A stretch of DNA of 64,000 bases from Streptomyces fradiae ATCC 10745 = DSM 40063 (GCF_008704425.1 NZ_CP023696.1:6612501-6676500), one strand, 5' to 3'. Positions 34,034 through 42,808 are shown, counted from the stretch's first letter. Notes: generated from the letters alone by a model not told the origin. Numbers and translations: made by a program.

Positions 34034-34076
34034 GAGGGCCGGGCCCGCCGAAGGGCCGGGCCCCACGGCGGCGGGA

Positions 34077-35348
34077 TCACCGCATCAGGGCGTGCGGGGT
34101 GGTGTCGGCGACCGGGTCGTGGTGGACGCGGTCGGCGGGGACGCCGATGCCGGTCAGGTGCCAGGCCGTCGCCGTGACCATCGCGGGCGGGCCGCTGACG
34201 AAGGCGGTGTGGCCGCTGAAGTCCCCGTACGCGGCCACCGCCTCCACGACCGACCGGTGCTCGCCCGGGCCGTCGTCCAGCACGGGGACCACCCGCAGCC
34301 AGGGGCAGCGGTTCTCCAGGCGGGCCAGCGCCTGCGCGTCGTACAGGTCCCCGGAGGTGCGGGCGCCCAGGAACAGATGGGCGGAGCGGCCCGGCGGTCG
34401 CCGCGCGGCCAGGTCCTCCAGCAGCGCCTTCGCGGTCGCCCAGCCGGTGCCGCCCGCCACGATCAGCACGTCCCGCCCCAGGTCGTCGCCCAGGACGGTG
34501 GTGCCCTGGGCGGGGCCCAGCCGCAGGGTGTCGCCGACCCCGGTGTCGTTGACCAGCGCGTCGCTCACCCCGTCCGGCCCGGTGCGCCGGACGTGGAACT
34601 CCAGCTCCCCGTCCGGCCCCGGCGCGCCCGCCATGGAGTAGTGCCGCCAGGTCAGCGGCAGCAGCGGGGTCTGGAGCGTCGCGTACTGGCCGGCGCGGTA
34701 CGGGTACGTGCCCGAGGGGCGTACGCGCAGCACGGCCAGGTCGGGGCGGCGCCGCTGGTGGTGGGTGACCGCGGCGCTCCAGTACGCCGGTTCGGCGATG
34801 GCCTCCTCGGCGCCGCGCACCATGCCCGCGGTCGCGAGCCGGATCATGCGCAGCCACGCGTCCGTGACGTCGTCGCCCAGCCTGCCCCCGGTGAACCGCT
34901 GGAGCGCCTCCAGCAGGGCGGCCTCGAAGACCTGGTAGTGGACGGGGAGCACCCCGAGCTTGCGGTGGTCGCGGCCGAGGCGGGTGCAGAAGGAGTCGAC
35001 CTCGTCCGGGCGGTCCAGGTTCTCGATCAGGAACCAGAACGCCCGGCCCAGGTGGGCCCGCTGGAACTCCATCGACTCGGGGAACAGCTTCCGCAGGTAC
35101 GGATGGCGCTCGAACATCGCGTCGTAGAGGTGGGCGATGAGCTGCTCGAAGGGGGTGACCTCCGTCAGATGGCGGATGATCAGTTCCCGGTCGGCGGCCC
35201 CGTCGTACGCCCCTGGGGCGGGCGCCGCGGTACGGCCGGAGGCGCGGGGCGGCGCCGCGGCCGGGGCGGGGCGCGCGGTGGGGGAGAGGAGCTGGTCGCG
35301 CAGGCGCATGGCCTCGCGGCGGGCGAGCAGGGCGTGGTAGTCGTTCAC
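34077..35348 (-). CDS. globin-ferredoxin reductase fusion (flavohaemoglobin-like)
   Basis: 423 aa. A ~50-residue Pro/Ala-rich N-extension precedes a globin domain (LTEVTPFEQLIAHLYDAMF, LGRDHRKLGVLPVHYQVF with likely proximal His), then an FAD domain (RHYSMAG) and NAD domain (VAGGTGWATAKAL, FVSGPPAMV). This is the layout of NO dioxygenases and related haemoglobin reductases. Less canonical than the second copy at 60654-61856, so the physiological reaction may differ. GTG at 35348 overlaps the upstream small ORF stop (GTGA). Two DevR-like dyads lie upstream. Confidence 0.88.
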   Translation of the reverse strand: MNDYHALLARREAMRLRDQLLSPTARPAPAAAPPRASGRTAAPAPGAYDGAADRELIIRHLTEVTPFEQLIAHLYDAMFERHPYLRKLFPESMEFQRAHLGRAFWFLIENLDRPDEVDSFCTRLGRDHRKLGVLPVHYQVFEAALLEALQRFTGGRLGDDVTDAWLRMIRLATAGMVRGAEEAIAEPAYWSAAVTHHQRRRPDLAVLRVRPSGTYPYRAGQYATLQTPLLPLTWRHYSMAGAPGPDGELEFHVRRTGPDGVSDALVNDTGVGDTLRLGPAQGTTVLGDDLGRDVLIVAGGTGWATAKALLEDLAARRPPGRSAHLFLGARTSGDLYDAQALARLENRCPWLRVVPVLDDGPGEHRSVVEAVAAYGDFSGHTAFVSGPPAMVTATAWHLTGIGVPADRVHHDPVADTTPHALMR

Positions 35349-35611
35349 GGCCGCACCTCGTGCGCGCAGCCGCCGCACGTCCCGTGGACCGCGCACGCCG
35401 CGGCCCGCGCGGTGGACGCCCACGCCGTGGAGGGGTGTCTCCCGGCCCCGGCCCGCGCCCGGTGGTGCGGGAGCAGGGCCGGGTGGGAGGTGAGGGCGGC
35501 CGGCAGGAGCCGGACGGCACCCGTCCAGGGGCGGACCTGGACGAAGGAGGCCGCGGTTGCGGCCGCGGCCAGGGTGCAGACGGCTGGGGCGAGGAGGGCG
35601 GTGCGGGGCAT
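35345..35611 (-). CDS. small hydrophobic-leader protein coupled to the globin-reductase
   Basis: 88 aa. ATG at 35611 follows GGAAG. A hydrophobic N-terminus (LLAPAVCTLAAAATAASFV) is followed by a His/Ala/Arg-rich region and a C-terminal CAVHGTCGGCAHEV cluster that could bind metal. Its stop overlaps the globin-reductase GTG. Coupling and the Cys/His motif support a real gene; there is no recognised family. Confidence 0.5.
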   Translation of the reverse strand: MPRTALLAPAVCTLAAAATAASFVQVRPWTGAVRLLPAALTSHPALLPHHRARAGAGRHPSTAWASTARAAACAVHGTCGGCAHEVRP

Positions 35612-35704
35612 CGTTGCTTCCTGTCGGCGGCTCGTGCGGGTCGTGCGTCGCGCCCGGTCCGCCGCGTGGTGCGCGTGCCGGAGGGCCGCTCGTGGCGGCG
35701 ACGG

Positions 35705-35718
35705 CGGCCGATCGGACC
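35705..35718. promoter_or_regulatory. degenerate DevR-like dyad
   Basis: CGGCCGATCGGACC: the same 14-bp geometry as the perfect site at 35785 with two changed positions, 94 bp upstream of the small ORF start. Confidence 0.4.
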
Positions 35719-35784
35719 GGAGGGCGCATCCGCATCACATCACCTCACGTCCCGGGGAAGGCACCGCCGAGCGGCCCCGGCAAT

Positions 35785-35798
35785 GGGCCGAAAGGCCC
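35785..35798. promoter_or_regulatory. DevR/OsdR-like box GGGCCGAAAGGCCC
   Basis: Perfect GGGCC-GAAA-GGCCC dyad, 174 bp upstream of the globin-reductase operon. The identical 14-mer occurs upstream of the DevR-like regulator (59480-59493). Mycobacterial DosR boxes have the same 5-4-5 layout (GGGAC-N4-GTCCC). Confidence 0.6.
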
Positions 35799-35933
35799 TT
35801 CCCGAGGGCCCTGTCAGACCCTGGCGCGACCGGCGGCGGTGTGCGGCGCCCCCGAACGGGGTCCGCGTTCAGGGGCCTTCGGGCGCGGCGCCCCGCCACC
35901 CGGGCCGGTGCGCTGCCCATGGACAGAGCACCG

Positions 35934-36905
35934 CTACGAGCCCTTCGGCCGCAGCTCCCGCAGCCGCGCGTCCAGTTCGCGGCGGTGGAAGTCGATGAAC
36001 CCGTCCGGGTCGGGGCCGGCGTTCTGCATGACCAGCCGGTCGAACCCGGCGTCGACGTACCGCTGCGCCATCTCCAGGTACCGCTTCGGGTCGTCGCCGC
36101 AGGCGAACGCGTCGAGGATGTCCTCCTCGCGGACGGTCGCCGTGGCGGCGTCGAAGTTCACCGGGTTCGGCAGCTCGCTCATCACCTTCCACCCCGTCAC
36201 CGCCCACCGGGAGGTCTCCAGGGCCGCCCGCGCCGCCGTCCGCTCGTCGGGTGCCCACGCCATCGGCACCTCCGCGTAGCAGGCGCCGGCCCCGCCCGCC
36301 TCGCGGTAGCCCCGCACGATCTCCGGCTTCGGCTCCGTCGCGAACAGCGCGTCGCCCAGCTCGGCCGCCACCTTCGTCGAGGCCGGCCCGCTCGCCGCCA
36401 CGGCGATCGGCGGCGGCTCCGGGGGCAGGTCGAAGACCCGGGCGTCCTCCAGCCGCAGGTGCTTCCCCTCGTACGAGCGGTACCCGCCGCTCCACAGCAG
36501 CCGGATGATCTCCAGGGCCTCGCGGAGCATCCCGTGCCGGGCGCCGACGGCCGGGTACCCCTCGCCCGTCACGTGCTCGTTGAGCCGCTCGCCCGAGCCG
36601 ACGCCCAGCACGAACCGCCCCTCGGACAGCAGCGCCAGCGTCGCCGCGGCCTGCGCGATGATCGCCGGGTGGTAGCGCATCGTCGGGCATGTGACCCCGG
36701 TGGCCAGCCCGATCCGGCTGGTCCTCGCCGCGATCGTGCCGAGCACCGTCCAGGCGAAGGGGGAGTGGCCCTGGTTGTCCAGCCACGGGTGGAAGTGGTC
36801 GCTGATCTCGACGAAGTCGAACCCGGCCTCCTCGGCCAGGACCGCCTGCCGCACCAGCTCACCCGGCGCGTACGCCTCCGCCGCGAGTTTGTACCCGATC
36901 TCCAT
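35934..36905 (-). CDS. LLM-class F420-dependent oxidoreductase (G6PD-like TIGR03557 group)
   Basis: 323 aa TIM-barrel. Starts MEIGYKLAAEAYAPGELVRQ, contains EISDHFHPWL, RIGLATGVTCPTMRYHP, FVLGVGSGERLNEH and PPIAVAASGP, which are characteristic of F420-dependent glucose-6-phosphate-dehydrogenase-like proteins. Uses deazaflavin F420 for hydride transfer; the substrate is unclear since many members are not G6P dehydrogenases. Stands alone. Confidence 0.9.
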   Translation of the reverse strand: MEIGYKLAAEAYAPGELVRQAVLAEEAGFDFVEISDHFHPWLDNQGHSPFAWTVLGTIAARTSRIGLATGVTCPTMRYHPAIIAQAAATLALLSEGRFVLGVGSGERLNEHVTGEGYPAVGARHGMLREALEIIRLLWSGGYRSYEGKHLRLEDARVFDLPPEPPPIAVAASGPASTKVAAELGDALFATEPKPEIVRGYREAGGAGACYAEVPMAWAPDERTAARAALETSRWAVTGWKVMSELPNPVNFDAATATVREEDILDAFACGDDPKRYLEMAQRYVDAGFDRLVMQNAGPDPDGFIDFHRRELDARLRELRPKGS

Positions 36906-37025
36906 GCGTCACCCCTGAGCGTGAGAGCTGCATCCGGTCCGCGCAGAGGTACCCCGCACACCGGGCGCCTAACAGACCGGCCCCGCCGAACGGCGTACCG
37001 GGGGGCGCTCCGCCCCGGCGGGCCC

Positions 37026-38330
37026 TCAGATGGCGTACGGCCACGCCGTCACCATGTACGCGCCGTACCAGCAGCCGAAGAGCACCGCCCCCGCGAGCAC
37101 GCCCGCGGCCGTACGGGGACGGGCCCCCGCCAGGGCGCGGGCGGCCGGCACCAGGAAGACGACGGCGGGCGCCAGCAGCCGCAGCTTGCAGTGGTAGTAG
37201 TTGGACTGCCCCACCGCCAGCACCACCATCGCCGTCCCGTACACGAGCAGCGGCGGCCACGCGCCCCGCCCCCAGGCCGCGGCGGTGGCACCCAGCACGG
37301 CGAGGACCAGCACGGCGGTGCTCACCGGCACCCAGCCCTCACCCCGCCGCAGCGTCTCGCCCAGGAACCGCGCGAACGCCGCCCCGTGATCCCACCGGGT
37401 GCCCCACCCGGCCTGCTGGATCCGGAACCAGGCGTCCACGCGGCCCAGCCGCGCCCCCACCCATGCCAGGTACGCGGGGGTCCCGGCGCAGGCCAGCACC
37501 ACGGCGGCCACCGGACGGGCCGTCAGGCGACGGCTCCGCCACAGGTGCTGCGCGGCGGCGACCGCGACCGCCAGCGCCACGGCCAGCGCCGCCGGCCGGG
37601 TCAGCCCGCACAGCAGCGCCAGCCACCCGGCGGTCAGCCACGCCCGGCGGTGCAGCGCCAGCAGCGTGCCCGCGGCCAGCGCGAGGAAGAGGGACTCGCT
37701 GTACCCCATGAGGAAGGTCAGCGCCATCGGCTGCGCCCCCGCGAGCAGCGCGATCCCCGCCAGGGCCACCCGGTCCCCGTACAGCCGCGCCAGCAGGGCG
37801 TGGACGGCGAACAGCGCCGCCGCCAGCGCCAGATGGGCGGTGGCGATGGCCGCCGTCCCCGCGTCGAGCCCGGTCAGGGCGGCCAGGGCGCGGACGAGGA
37901 GCGGGTAGAGCGGGAAGAACGCCAGTTCGTTGCCGGTGAGTTCGCCGTCCGGGCCGTGGGTGAACCCCGCCGGGTAACCGTCCCGGGCTATGTCCACGAA
38001 GTGGCGCGCGTCCCACGCCAGCAGCCGCTCGCGCACCCCCGCTCCGTCCGGCGGGACCATCAGGGCGAGCACCACCAGGTGCAGCAGCGCGCTTCCCGCG
38101 TGGACGGCGCCCACCACCAGCACGGAGCGGGCGCGGCCGGCCGGACCGCGCCCGCCGGCGGCGCGGTGCGCTCCGGAGCCGGGCGCGGGGACCCGCCGCT
38201 GCCCCGGCGCCCGGCGGGAGCCCGGCGGGAGGGAGCCCTCCGGAGGGGCACAGGCCCCCGGTTCGGGGCCTTCGCCGGGGCGGGCGTCGCGGGGTGTGGC
38301 GAGGGTCGGCGGTGTGGTCGGCACCGGCAT
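37026..38330 (-). CDS. multi-pass mannosyltransferase-like protein (PIG-V type)
   Basis: 434 aa. A cytoplasmic Pro/Gly-rich N-terminus of about 65 residues, then about ten transmembrane helices. WDARHFVDIARDGYP and NELAFFPLYPLLVR right after the first helix are typical of GPI-mannosyltransferase PIG-V-like and GT-C enzymes, with the catalytic Asp in the first extracytoplasmic loop (WDARHF). Likely transfers a polyprenyl-phosphate sugar. ATG at 38330 follows GAAGGAG. Confidence 0.85.
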   Translation of the reverse strand: MPVPTTPPTLATPRDARPGEGPEPGACAPPEGSLPPGSRRAPGQRRVPAPGSGAHRAAGGRGPAGRARSVLVVGAVHAGSALLHLVVLALMVPPDGAGVRERLLAWDARHFVDIARDGYPAGFTHGPDGELTGNELAFFPLYPLLVRALAALTGLDAGTAAIATAHLALAAALFAVHALLARLYGDRVALAGIALLAGAQPMALTFLMGYSESLFLALAAGTLLALHRRAWLTAGWLALLCGLTRPAALAVALAVAVAAAQHLWRSRRLTARPVAAVVLACAGTPAYLAWVGARLGRVDAWFRIQQAGWGTRWDHGAAFARFLGETLRRGEGWVPVSTAVLVLAVLGATAAAWGRGAWPPLLVYGTAMVVLAVGQSNYYHCKLRLLAPAVVFLVPAARALAGARPRTAAGVLAGAVLFGCWYGAYMVTAWPYAI

Positions 38331-38432
38331 CGGCTCCTTCGGCGGGCCCTGCGCGGGCCCGGTGGGGAATGTGGTCGATGCCGGGGATACGCCCGGGCGG
38401 ACGGCCCGGTTGACCGGTGAGACGCAGGTCAC

Positions 38433-38942
38433 TCAGCCCGGAGCGGGGTACGAGGTGGACGCGGCGGGGGGCGGTCCCCCACCCGGCACGGAACCAGCGC
38501 CGTTCCCCCCGCTGCCGCTTCCGCTGCCGCTCCCGGCTCCGCTTACGTCCCCGGTACCGGTGGTCGCCGGGGCGGCGTCCGGCACCGTCCGCGACGGCGA
38601 CGGCGCGGACACCGTGCCGGGCGGCCGGCTCGACACGAGGCCGGTCCGTGCCGGTTCGGTCCGTACCGGCTCGGTCGGCACGGCCCCCGGACGTGTCGCG
38701 GTGGGCGACGCGGCGGGTCCCGGCGACGCGGGCGGGGCGGGGCTCGGCGTACCCGCCCACACGGCGAGCGCCACGGCCGCGCCGCCGCACACCACCCCCG
38801 CCCCCGCGGCCAGCGCGCGGCGGCGCCGCAGTGCCCGGCCGCGGGCCCGGACGTCCTCCACCCCGGCGGGCCGGGAGGACTCGGCGGCGTGCCCGGCGGC
38901 GAGCCGCAGCGCCGCCGCCAGCCGGTCGTCGTGCTCAGACAT
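38433..38942 (-). CDS. single-pass membrane protein, possible regulator of the adjacent sigma factor
   Basis: 169 aa. Cytoplasmic N-terminus (DDRLAAALRLAAGHAAESSR), basic RGRALRRRR, a transmembrane helix (ALAAGAGVVCGGAAVALAVW), then a long Pro/Thr/Ser/Gly extracytoplasmic tail. It overlaps the sigma gene by 8 bp, a place usually taken by anti-sigma factors, but it lacks the zinc-binding HxxxCxxC motif. Anti-sigma role is inferred from position only. Confidence 0.7.
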   Translation of the reverse strand: MSEHDDRLAAALRLAAGHAAESSRPAGVEDVRARGRALRRRRALAAGAGVVCGGAAVALAVWAGTPSPAPPASPGPAASPTATRPGAVPTEPVRTEPARTGLVSSRPPGTVSAPSPSRTVPDAAPATTGTGDVSGAGSGSGSGSGGNGAGSVPGGGPPPAASTSYPAPG

Positions 38943-39435
38943 CGCGCTCCTCCCCGGCGGGGACGTGGTCGTCCAGGTACCGGGCGAGTTTGGCCCGCGC
39001 CCGTGACAGGTGCGTCTTGACCGAGCCCGCCGACAGCCCCGTCTCGGCGGCGATCCGGTCGACGGTCAGGTCGCACACGTAGTACAGCGCCGCGCACTGC
39101 CGCTGCCGGGCGGGCATGCGCCGCAGGGCCGCGCCCAGGTCGACGGCGGCGGCATCCGGCGCGCCCGCGGTGGCCGGGTCGCCGCGCCGCCGCCACGCCC
39201 GCTGCCCGCGCACCACCCGCCGCCACCGGCTCACGGCCAGCCGCCAGGCCACCGTGCGCACCCACGCCTCCGGCCCGAGGTCCCGGTCGATCCGGTGCCG
39301 CCCGGCCCACGCGCGGGCGAACGCCTCCTGCACGACGTCCTGCGCCTCGTGGAAGTCGCCCGTCATCACGTAGAGCTGGCCGGTGAGCCGCCGTACCGCC
39401 TGCGCGTAGAACACGGCGAACTCCTCGTCGGTCAC
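38935..39435 (-). CDS. ECF sigma factor (SigE-family type)
   Basis: 166 aa. Sigma-2 region (LTGQLYVMTGDFHEAQDVVQ and EAFARAW), short linker, sigma-4 helix-turn-helix (MPARQRQCAALYYVCDLTVD, IAAETGLSAGSVKTHLSRA). GTG at 39435 follows GGAGAGG. Directs RNA polymerase to a stress or envelope regulon, target unknown. Paired with the downstream membrane protein. Confidence 0.9.
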   Translation of the reverse strand: MTDEEFAVFYAQAVRRLTGQLYVMTGDFHEAQDVVQEAFARAWAGRHRIDRDLGPEAWVRTVAWRLAVSRWRRVVRGQRAWRRRGDPATAGAPDAAAVDLGAALRRMPARQRQCAALYYVCDLTVDRIAAETGLSAGSVKTHLSRARAKLARYLDDHVPAGEERDV

Positions 39436-39699
39436 AGCGCCTCTCCTGCGGGTCCACGGCCGGGGCGCACGGGTGGGGCCCCCGCGCCAGGCTATCCAGC
39501 CCGCGGCGGCCGGCCGCACCGGCCTGCCCACCCGCCTCGACACCGGCCGCGCGCCGGCGCCCGCCCACCCGCCGCCGGGACGCCCCCGCGACACGGCCGC
39601 ATCCGGGATGCATGACTCGGCGCGGGCGGGTTACCCGCAGTCGCGTGCCGAAGCGCGGCGAAAGCCCGCCGCACCGCCGTCACAGGAACCGAGGAGTGG

Positions 39700-40164
39700 A
39701 TGATGAGCAAGGTGAAGGAGACCGTCGAGGTCGAGGTGCCGGTCCGCGCCGCCTACAACCAGTGGACCCAGTTCGAGGAGTTCCCGAACTTCATGGAGGG
39801 CGTCGAGGAGGTCCGTCAGGTCGACGACCGGCACAACCACTGGACGACGAAGATCGGCGGGGTCCGGCGCGAGTTCGACACCGAGATCATCGACCAGCTT
39901 CCCGACGAGCGCATCGCCTGGCGGACGGTGGGCGGCGAGACCCGGCAGAAGGGCGTGGTCAGCTTCCAGCGCCTGGACGAGACCCACACGCGGGTCGAGC
40001 TGGTGATGGACGTGGAGCCGAGCGGTGCCGCCGAGAAGGCCGCCGACATGACCGGCACCATCGACCGCCGCGTCAAGGGCGACATGCGCCGGTTCAAGGA
40101 GTACATCGAGTCGCGGGGCGCCGAGTCCGGCGCCTGGCGCGGCCGGATCCGGCCGGGCGACTGA
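39700..40164 (+). CDS. SRPBCC-family protein (cyclase/dehydrase-like)
   Basis: 154 aa with the Bet v 1-like pattern: VEVPVRAAYNQWTQFEEFPNFM, FDTEIIDQLPDERIAWRTVGG, then a C-terminal helix RRVKGDMRRFKEYIESRG. This subtype is abundant in actinobacteria and often stress-linked; it has no catalytic motif and may bind a lipid or hydrophobic ligand. ATG at 39700, or the next codon. Confidence 0.88.
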   Translation: MMSKVKETVEVEVPVRAAYNQWTQFEEFPNFMEGVEEVRQVDDRHNHWTTKIGGVRREFDTEIIDQLPDERIAWRTVGGETRQKGVVSFQRLDETHTRVELVMDVEPSGAAEKAADMTGTIDRRVKGDMRRFKEYIESRGAESGAWRGRIRPGD

Positions 40165-40475
40165 CCGGGGCGACCCGCCCCGGCGGCGCACCGCGCGTGA
40201 GCGCCGACCCGGGTTCGTGAGAGGGCGGAAGGGACCGCACGCCTGCGGTCCCTTCCGCCTTCGCGTACCCCGGCGCCTTCCCGCACCCCGGCGCCGCCGT
40301 TCGGCGTGGTCGGCCGGCTCGCCGGCTCCCGCCGTCCCTGCCGGCGGGAGCCGCACCTCGCCCCTCCCCGCTCCCGGCTCCCGGGCGCCCTCATCTGATG
40401 GTCCGTCAGGTGCCCGGCCGCTCGGTGAGAGGATGCGAGCCCGAGCGCCGCCGCGGAGGGGAAGAGGAGCCGCAC
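40165..40475. other. intergenic region between SRPBCC and GNAT genes
   Basis: 311 bp containing the terminator above and the leader of the acetyltransferase (AAGAGGAG at its end). Nothing else seen. Confidence 0.55.
40224..40259. terminator. stem-loop terminator after SRPBCC gene
   Basis: Perfect 16-bp arms (40224-40239 and 40244-40259, GGCGGAAGGGACCGCA and complement) with a 4-nt loop. Confidence 0.88.
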
Positions 40476-41036
40476 GTGTACGCGATGCCCCTGGGTGACG
40501 ACGGAGCGGAGATGTGCCCGCTCGAACCGGGCCACGCCGAGGAGTTCGCCGCCCACATCGACCGGGGCCGCGCCTTCATCGGGCGGTTCAACGCCCTGCC
40601 CGACCTGGTCGCCGACACCGAGGCGGCCCGCGCGTTCCTGCGCGCCTACGCGGAGAGGAGCGCGACCGGCACGGGGCGGATCGCCGGCATCCGCCTCGGT
40701 GGCACGCTCGTCGGCGCCGTCGTCCTGCGCCGGCTGGACGCCGCGCTGCGCACCGCCGAGGCGGGCTGCTGGCTGGAGCCCGCGGCGGTCGGCAGGGGAC
40801 TGGTGACCCGAGCCGCGCGCGTACTGATCGACTGGGCGATCGAGGAGCACGGCGTCCACCGCGTCGAGTGGGTCGTCTCGTCGGGCAACGCCCCGAGCAT
40901 CGCCGTCGCACGGCGCCTCGGCATGACCCGCGAGGCCGTGCTCCGGGGAAGCCACCTGCACCGGGGCGAGCGCCACGACGAGGAGGTCTGGGCCGTCCTC
41001 GCCCCCGAGTGGCGCGCCGCCCGCCCGGCCTCCTGA
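40476..41036 (+). CDS. GNAT acetyltransferase (ribosomal-protein RimJ/RimL-like)
   Basis: 186 aa. GTG at 40476 is favoured by AAGAGGAG 6 nt upstream. Motifs: GCWLEPAAVGRGLVTRAARV (acetyl-CoA pyrophosphate loop of the GNAT motif A in RimJ/RimL form) and VEWVVSSGNAPSIAVARRLG. Acetylates an amine, probably a protein N-terminus or small molecule. Substrate unknown. Confidence 0.88.
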   Translation: MYAMPLGDDGAEMCPLEPGHAEEFAAHIDRGRAFIGRFNALPDLVADTEAARAFLRAYAERSATGTGRIAGIRLGGTLVGAVVLRRLDAALRTAEAGCWLEPAAVGRGLVTRAARVLIDWAIEEHGVHRVEWVVSSGNAPSIAVARRLGMTREAVLRGSHLHRGERHDEEVWAVLAPEWRAARPAS

Positions 41037-41163
41037 GCGCCCGGCCGCGCCGAGTGGCGCACATCACACGGCATGGTGGGATGGAAGCCGGTGACTTTCC
41101 CTCGACGCGGGGGTCTGCCCTCCCGTGGACCGCAATCGTGTGAACGTGAGGAGTGGGACGGCG

Positions 41164-41760
41164 ATGCGCATCGCGATCAGTGAGTTCATCAGCCTCGACG
41201 GTGTGGTGCAGGCACCGGGCGGCCCCGAGGAGGACGTGGAAGGGGGCTTCGCCCACGGCGGCTGGACCCACCCGTTCTTCGACCCCGAGGTCGTCGGCGG
41301 CGCGTTCGACGAGGCCGTCGGCAAGGCCGACGCGCTGCTGTTCGGGCGCCGCACGTGGCAGACGATGGCCGGGGCGTGGCCGGAGCGGGCGGGCGATCCG
41401 TTCGCCGACCGGCTGAACGCACTGCCCAAGTACGTCGTCACCCGCACCCTCGGCGACTCGGACCTGACCTGGGCCAACACCACGCGCATCGCCGGTGACG
41501 ACGCCGTCGCCCGGATCCGCGAGCTGCGCGCGGCCGAGGGCGGCGACCTCCTCGTCATGGGCAGCGCCGAACTGGCCCGCACCCTGCTGGCCGAGGACCT
41601 GGTGGACGAGCTGCGCCTGATGGTCATGCCGGTGATCCTCGGCGGCGGCAAGACCCTCTTCCCCGGCAACGGCCGCAAGCTCACGCTGGAACTGGCGTCC
41701 ACGGCCACCAGTGGGACCGGTGCGCAGGTGTGCGTGTACCGACGCGCCGCCGAGGCGTAG
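41164..41760 (+). CDS. RibD C-terminal/dihydrofolate reductase-like protein
   Basis: 198 aa. The start MRIAISEFISLDGVVQAPGG, then ADALLFGRRTWQTMAGAWP, VVTRTLGD, LLVMGSAELARTLL and DELRLMVMPVILGGGKTLF are the standard layout of stand-alone RibD_C/DHFR family oxidoreductases. NADPH-dependent, substrate unknown. ATG at 41164 follows GAGGAG. Confidence 0.9.
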   Translation: MRIAISEFISLDGVVQAPGGPEEDVEGGFAHGGWTHPFFDPEVVGGAFDEAVGKADALLFGRRTWQTMAGAWPERAGDPFADRLNALPKYVVTRTLGDSDLTWANTTRIAGDDAVARIRELRAAEGGDLLVMGSAELARTLLAEDLVDELRLMVMPVILGGGKTLFPGNGRKLTLELASTATSGTGAQVCVYRRAAEA

Positions 41761-41928
41761 CCGCCGCGCCGCGCCCGCGCCGCCCCGACCCGGGACCCGT
41801 GTCCCCGACCGGGACCCGTGCCGTGCCCGAGCCGGTGCCCGCCCTCGCGAGCGGCCCGGCCCGGGATGCGCCACGCCGGGCCGCCCCCGGCCGGGGAGCC
41901 ACCCCCCGCCGCGGTGCGGCGCCCCCGG

Positions 41929-42633
41929 TCAGTCCGTGGCCGCGCCGCCCCCCGGCACGGCCGGCGCCGACCGGGCCACCCGGAACCCCACGTCGTCCAC
42001 CCGGAAGGCCGGGTGGCTGCGGCGCCGCACCGACGCGCGGCAGCTCCAGTGCTCGTCGAACCAGCCGCCCCCGCGCAGCACCCGGTACGCGCCGTACACC
42101 TCGGCGTCGTACACGTCCCAGCACCACTCCCAGACGTTGCCGAGCATGTCGCGCAGCCCCCACGGATTGGCCGCCCGTCCGCCGACCGGGTGCGGCCGCC
42201 CGCCGGAGTTGCCCCGGTACCAGGCGACCTCGTCGAGCGGCCCGTACCGGGGCCCGGCCGTCCCGGCACGGCAGGCGTGCTCCCACTCGGCCTCGGTCGG
42301 CAGCCGGTACCCGTCGGCGCGCACGTCCCACTCGGCCCCGTCGCCCTCGTGCCGGCGGTACGCGGGCGTCAGCCCCTCGCGGACCGACAGGGCGTCGCAG
42401 AACCGCACCGCGTCCCCCCACGACACGCTCGCCACGGGCAGTCGCCCCTCCCCGCCGCCCGCGGGCCGCTCGCCGGTCACCCGCGCGTACCACTCCCGCG
42501 TGACGGGGACGCTCCCCAGCAGGTACGGGGCCACCTCGACCTCCCACGCGGTGCGCGTGCGACGGTCGGTCAGCGTCACCCGGCCTCCGGGTACGGCGGT
42601 CATCTCCTCGTCCGCGTAGTTCCTCACGATCAC
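41929..42633 (-). CDS. SUMF1/FGE-like protein, probably not a formylglycine generator
   Basis: 234 aa with the C-lectin-like FGE-sulfatase fold: VPGG, VPVTREWYARVTG, YRLPTEAEWEHACRAG, NPWGLRDMLGNVWEWCWD, RVLRGGGWFDEHWSC, and terminal VGFRVAR. Aerobic FGEs need a Cys pair in this last region; here only one Cys is kept (HWSC) and the other position is Asp (WFDE). Activity on sulfatase is therefore doubtful; a structural or other oxidase role is possible. No sulfatase gene nearby. Confidence 0.87.
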   Translation of the reverse strand: MIVRNYADEEMTAVPGGRVTLTDRRTRTAWEVEVAPYLLGSVPVTREWYARVTGERPAGGGEGRLPVASVSWGDAVRFCDALSVREGLTPAYRRHEGDGAEWDVRADGYRLPTEAEWEHACRAGTAGPRYGPLDEVAWYRGNSGGRPHPVGGRAANPWGLRDMLGNVWEWCWDVYDAEVYGAYRVLRGGGWFDEHWSCRASVRRRSHPAFRVDDVGFRVARSAPAVPGGGAATD

Positions 42634-42808
42634 GAGCCTACCGTCGTCCCCGGCGTGGCCCGGACCGGCAACCGGCTTGCGGGGAAGGGGCGTTGCACGG
42701 CATCGTCACCCCCCGAAGCCGCGGCGGCGACCGCCGGCCGGCCGTCCGGCACCGCACGGCGGCCCGCGGGGGACCGCCGCGCCAACCAGCGCACCCCGAG
42801 GAGGGCCC

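Larger units (their letters stand above)
35612..35933. other. regulatory region of the globin-reductase operon
   Basis: 322 bp containing two dyads of the DevR-like form (35705-35718 and 35785-35798). No gene seen. Confidence 0.6.
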
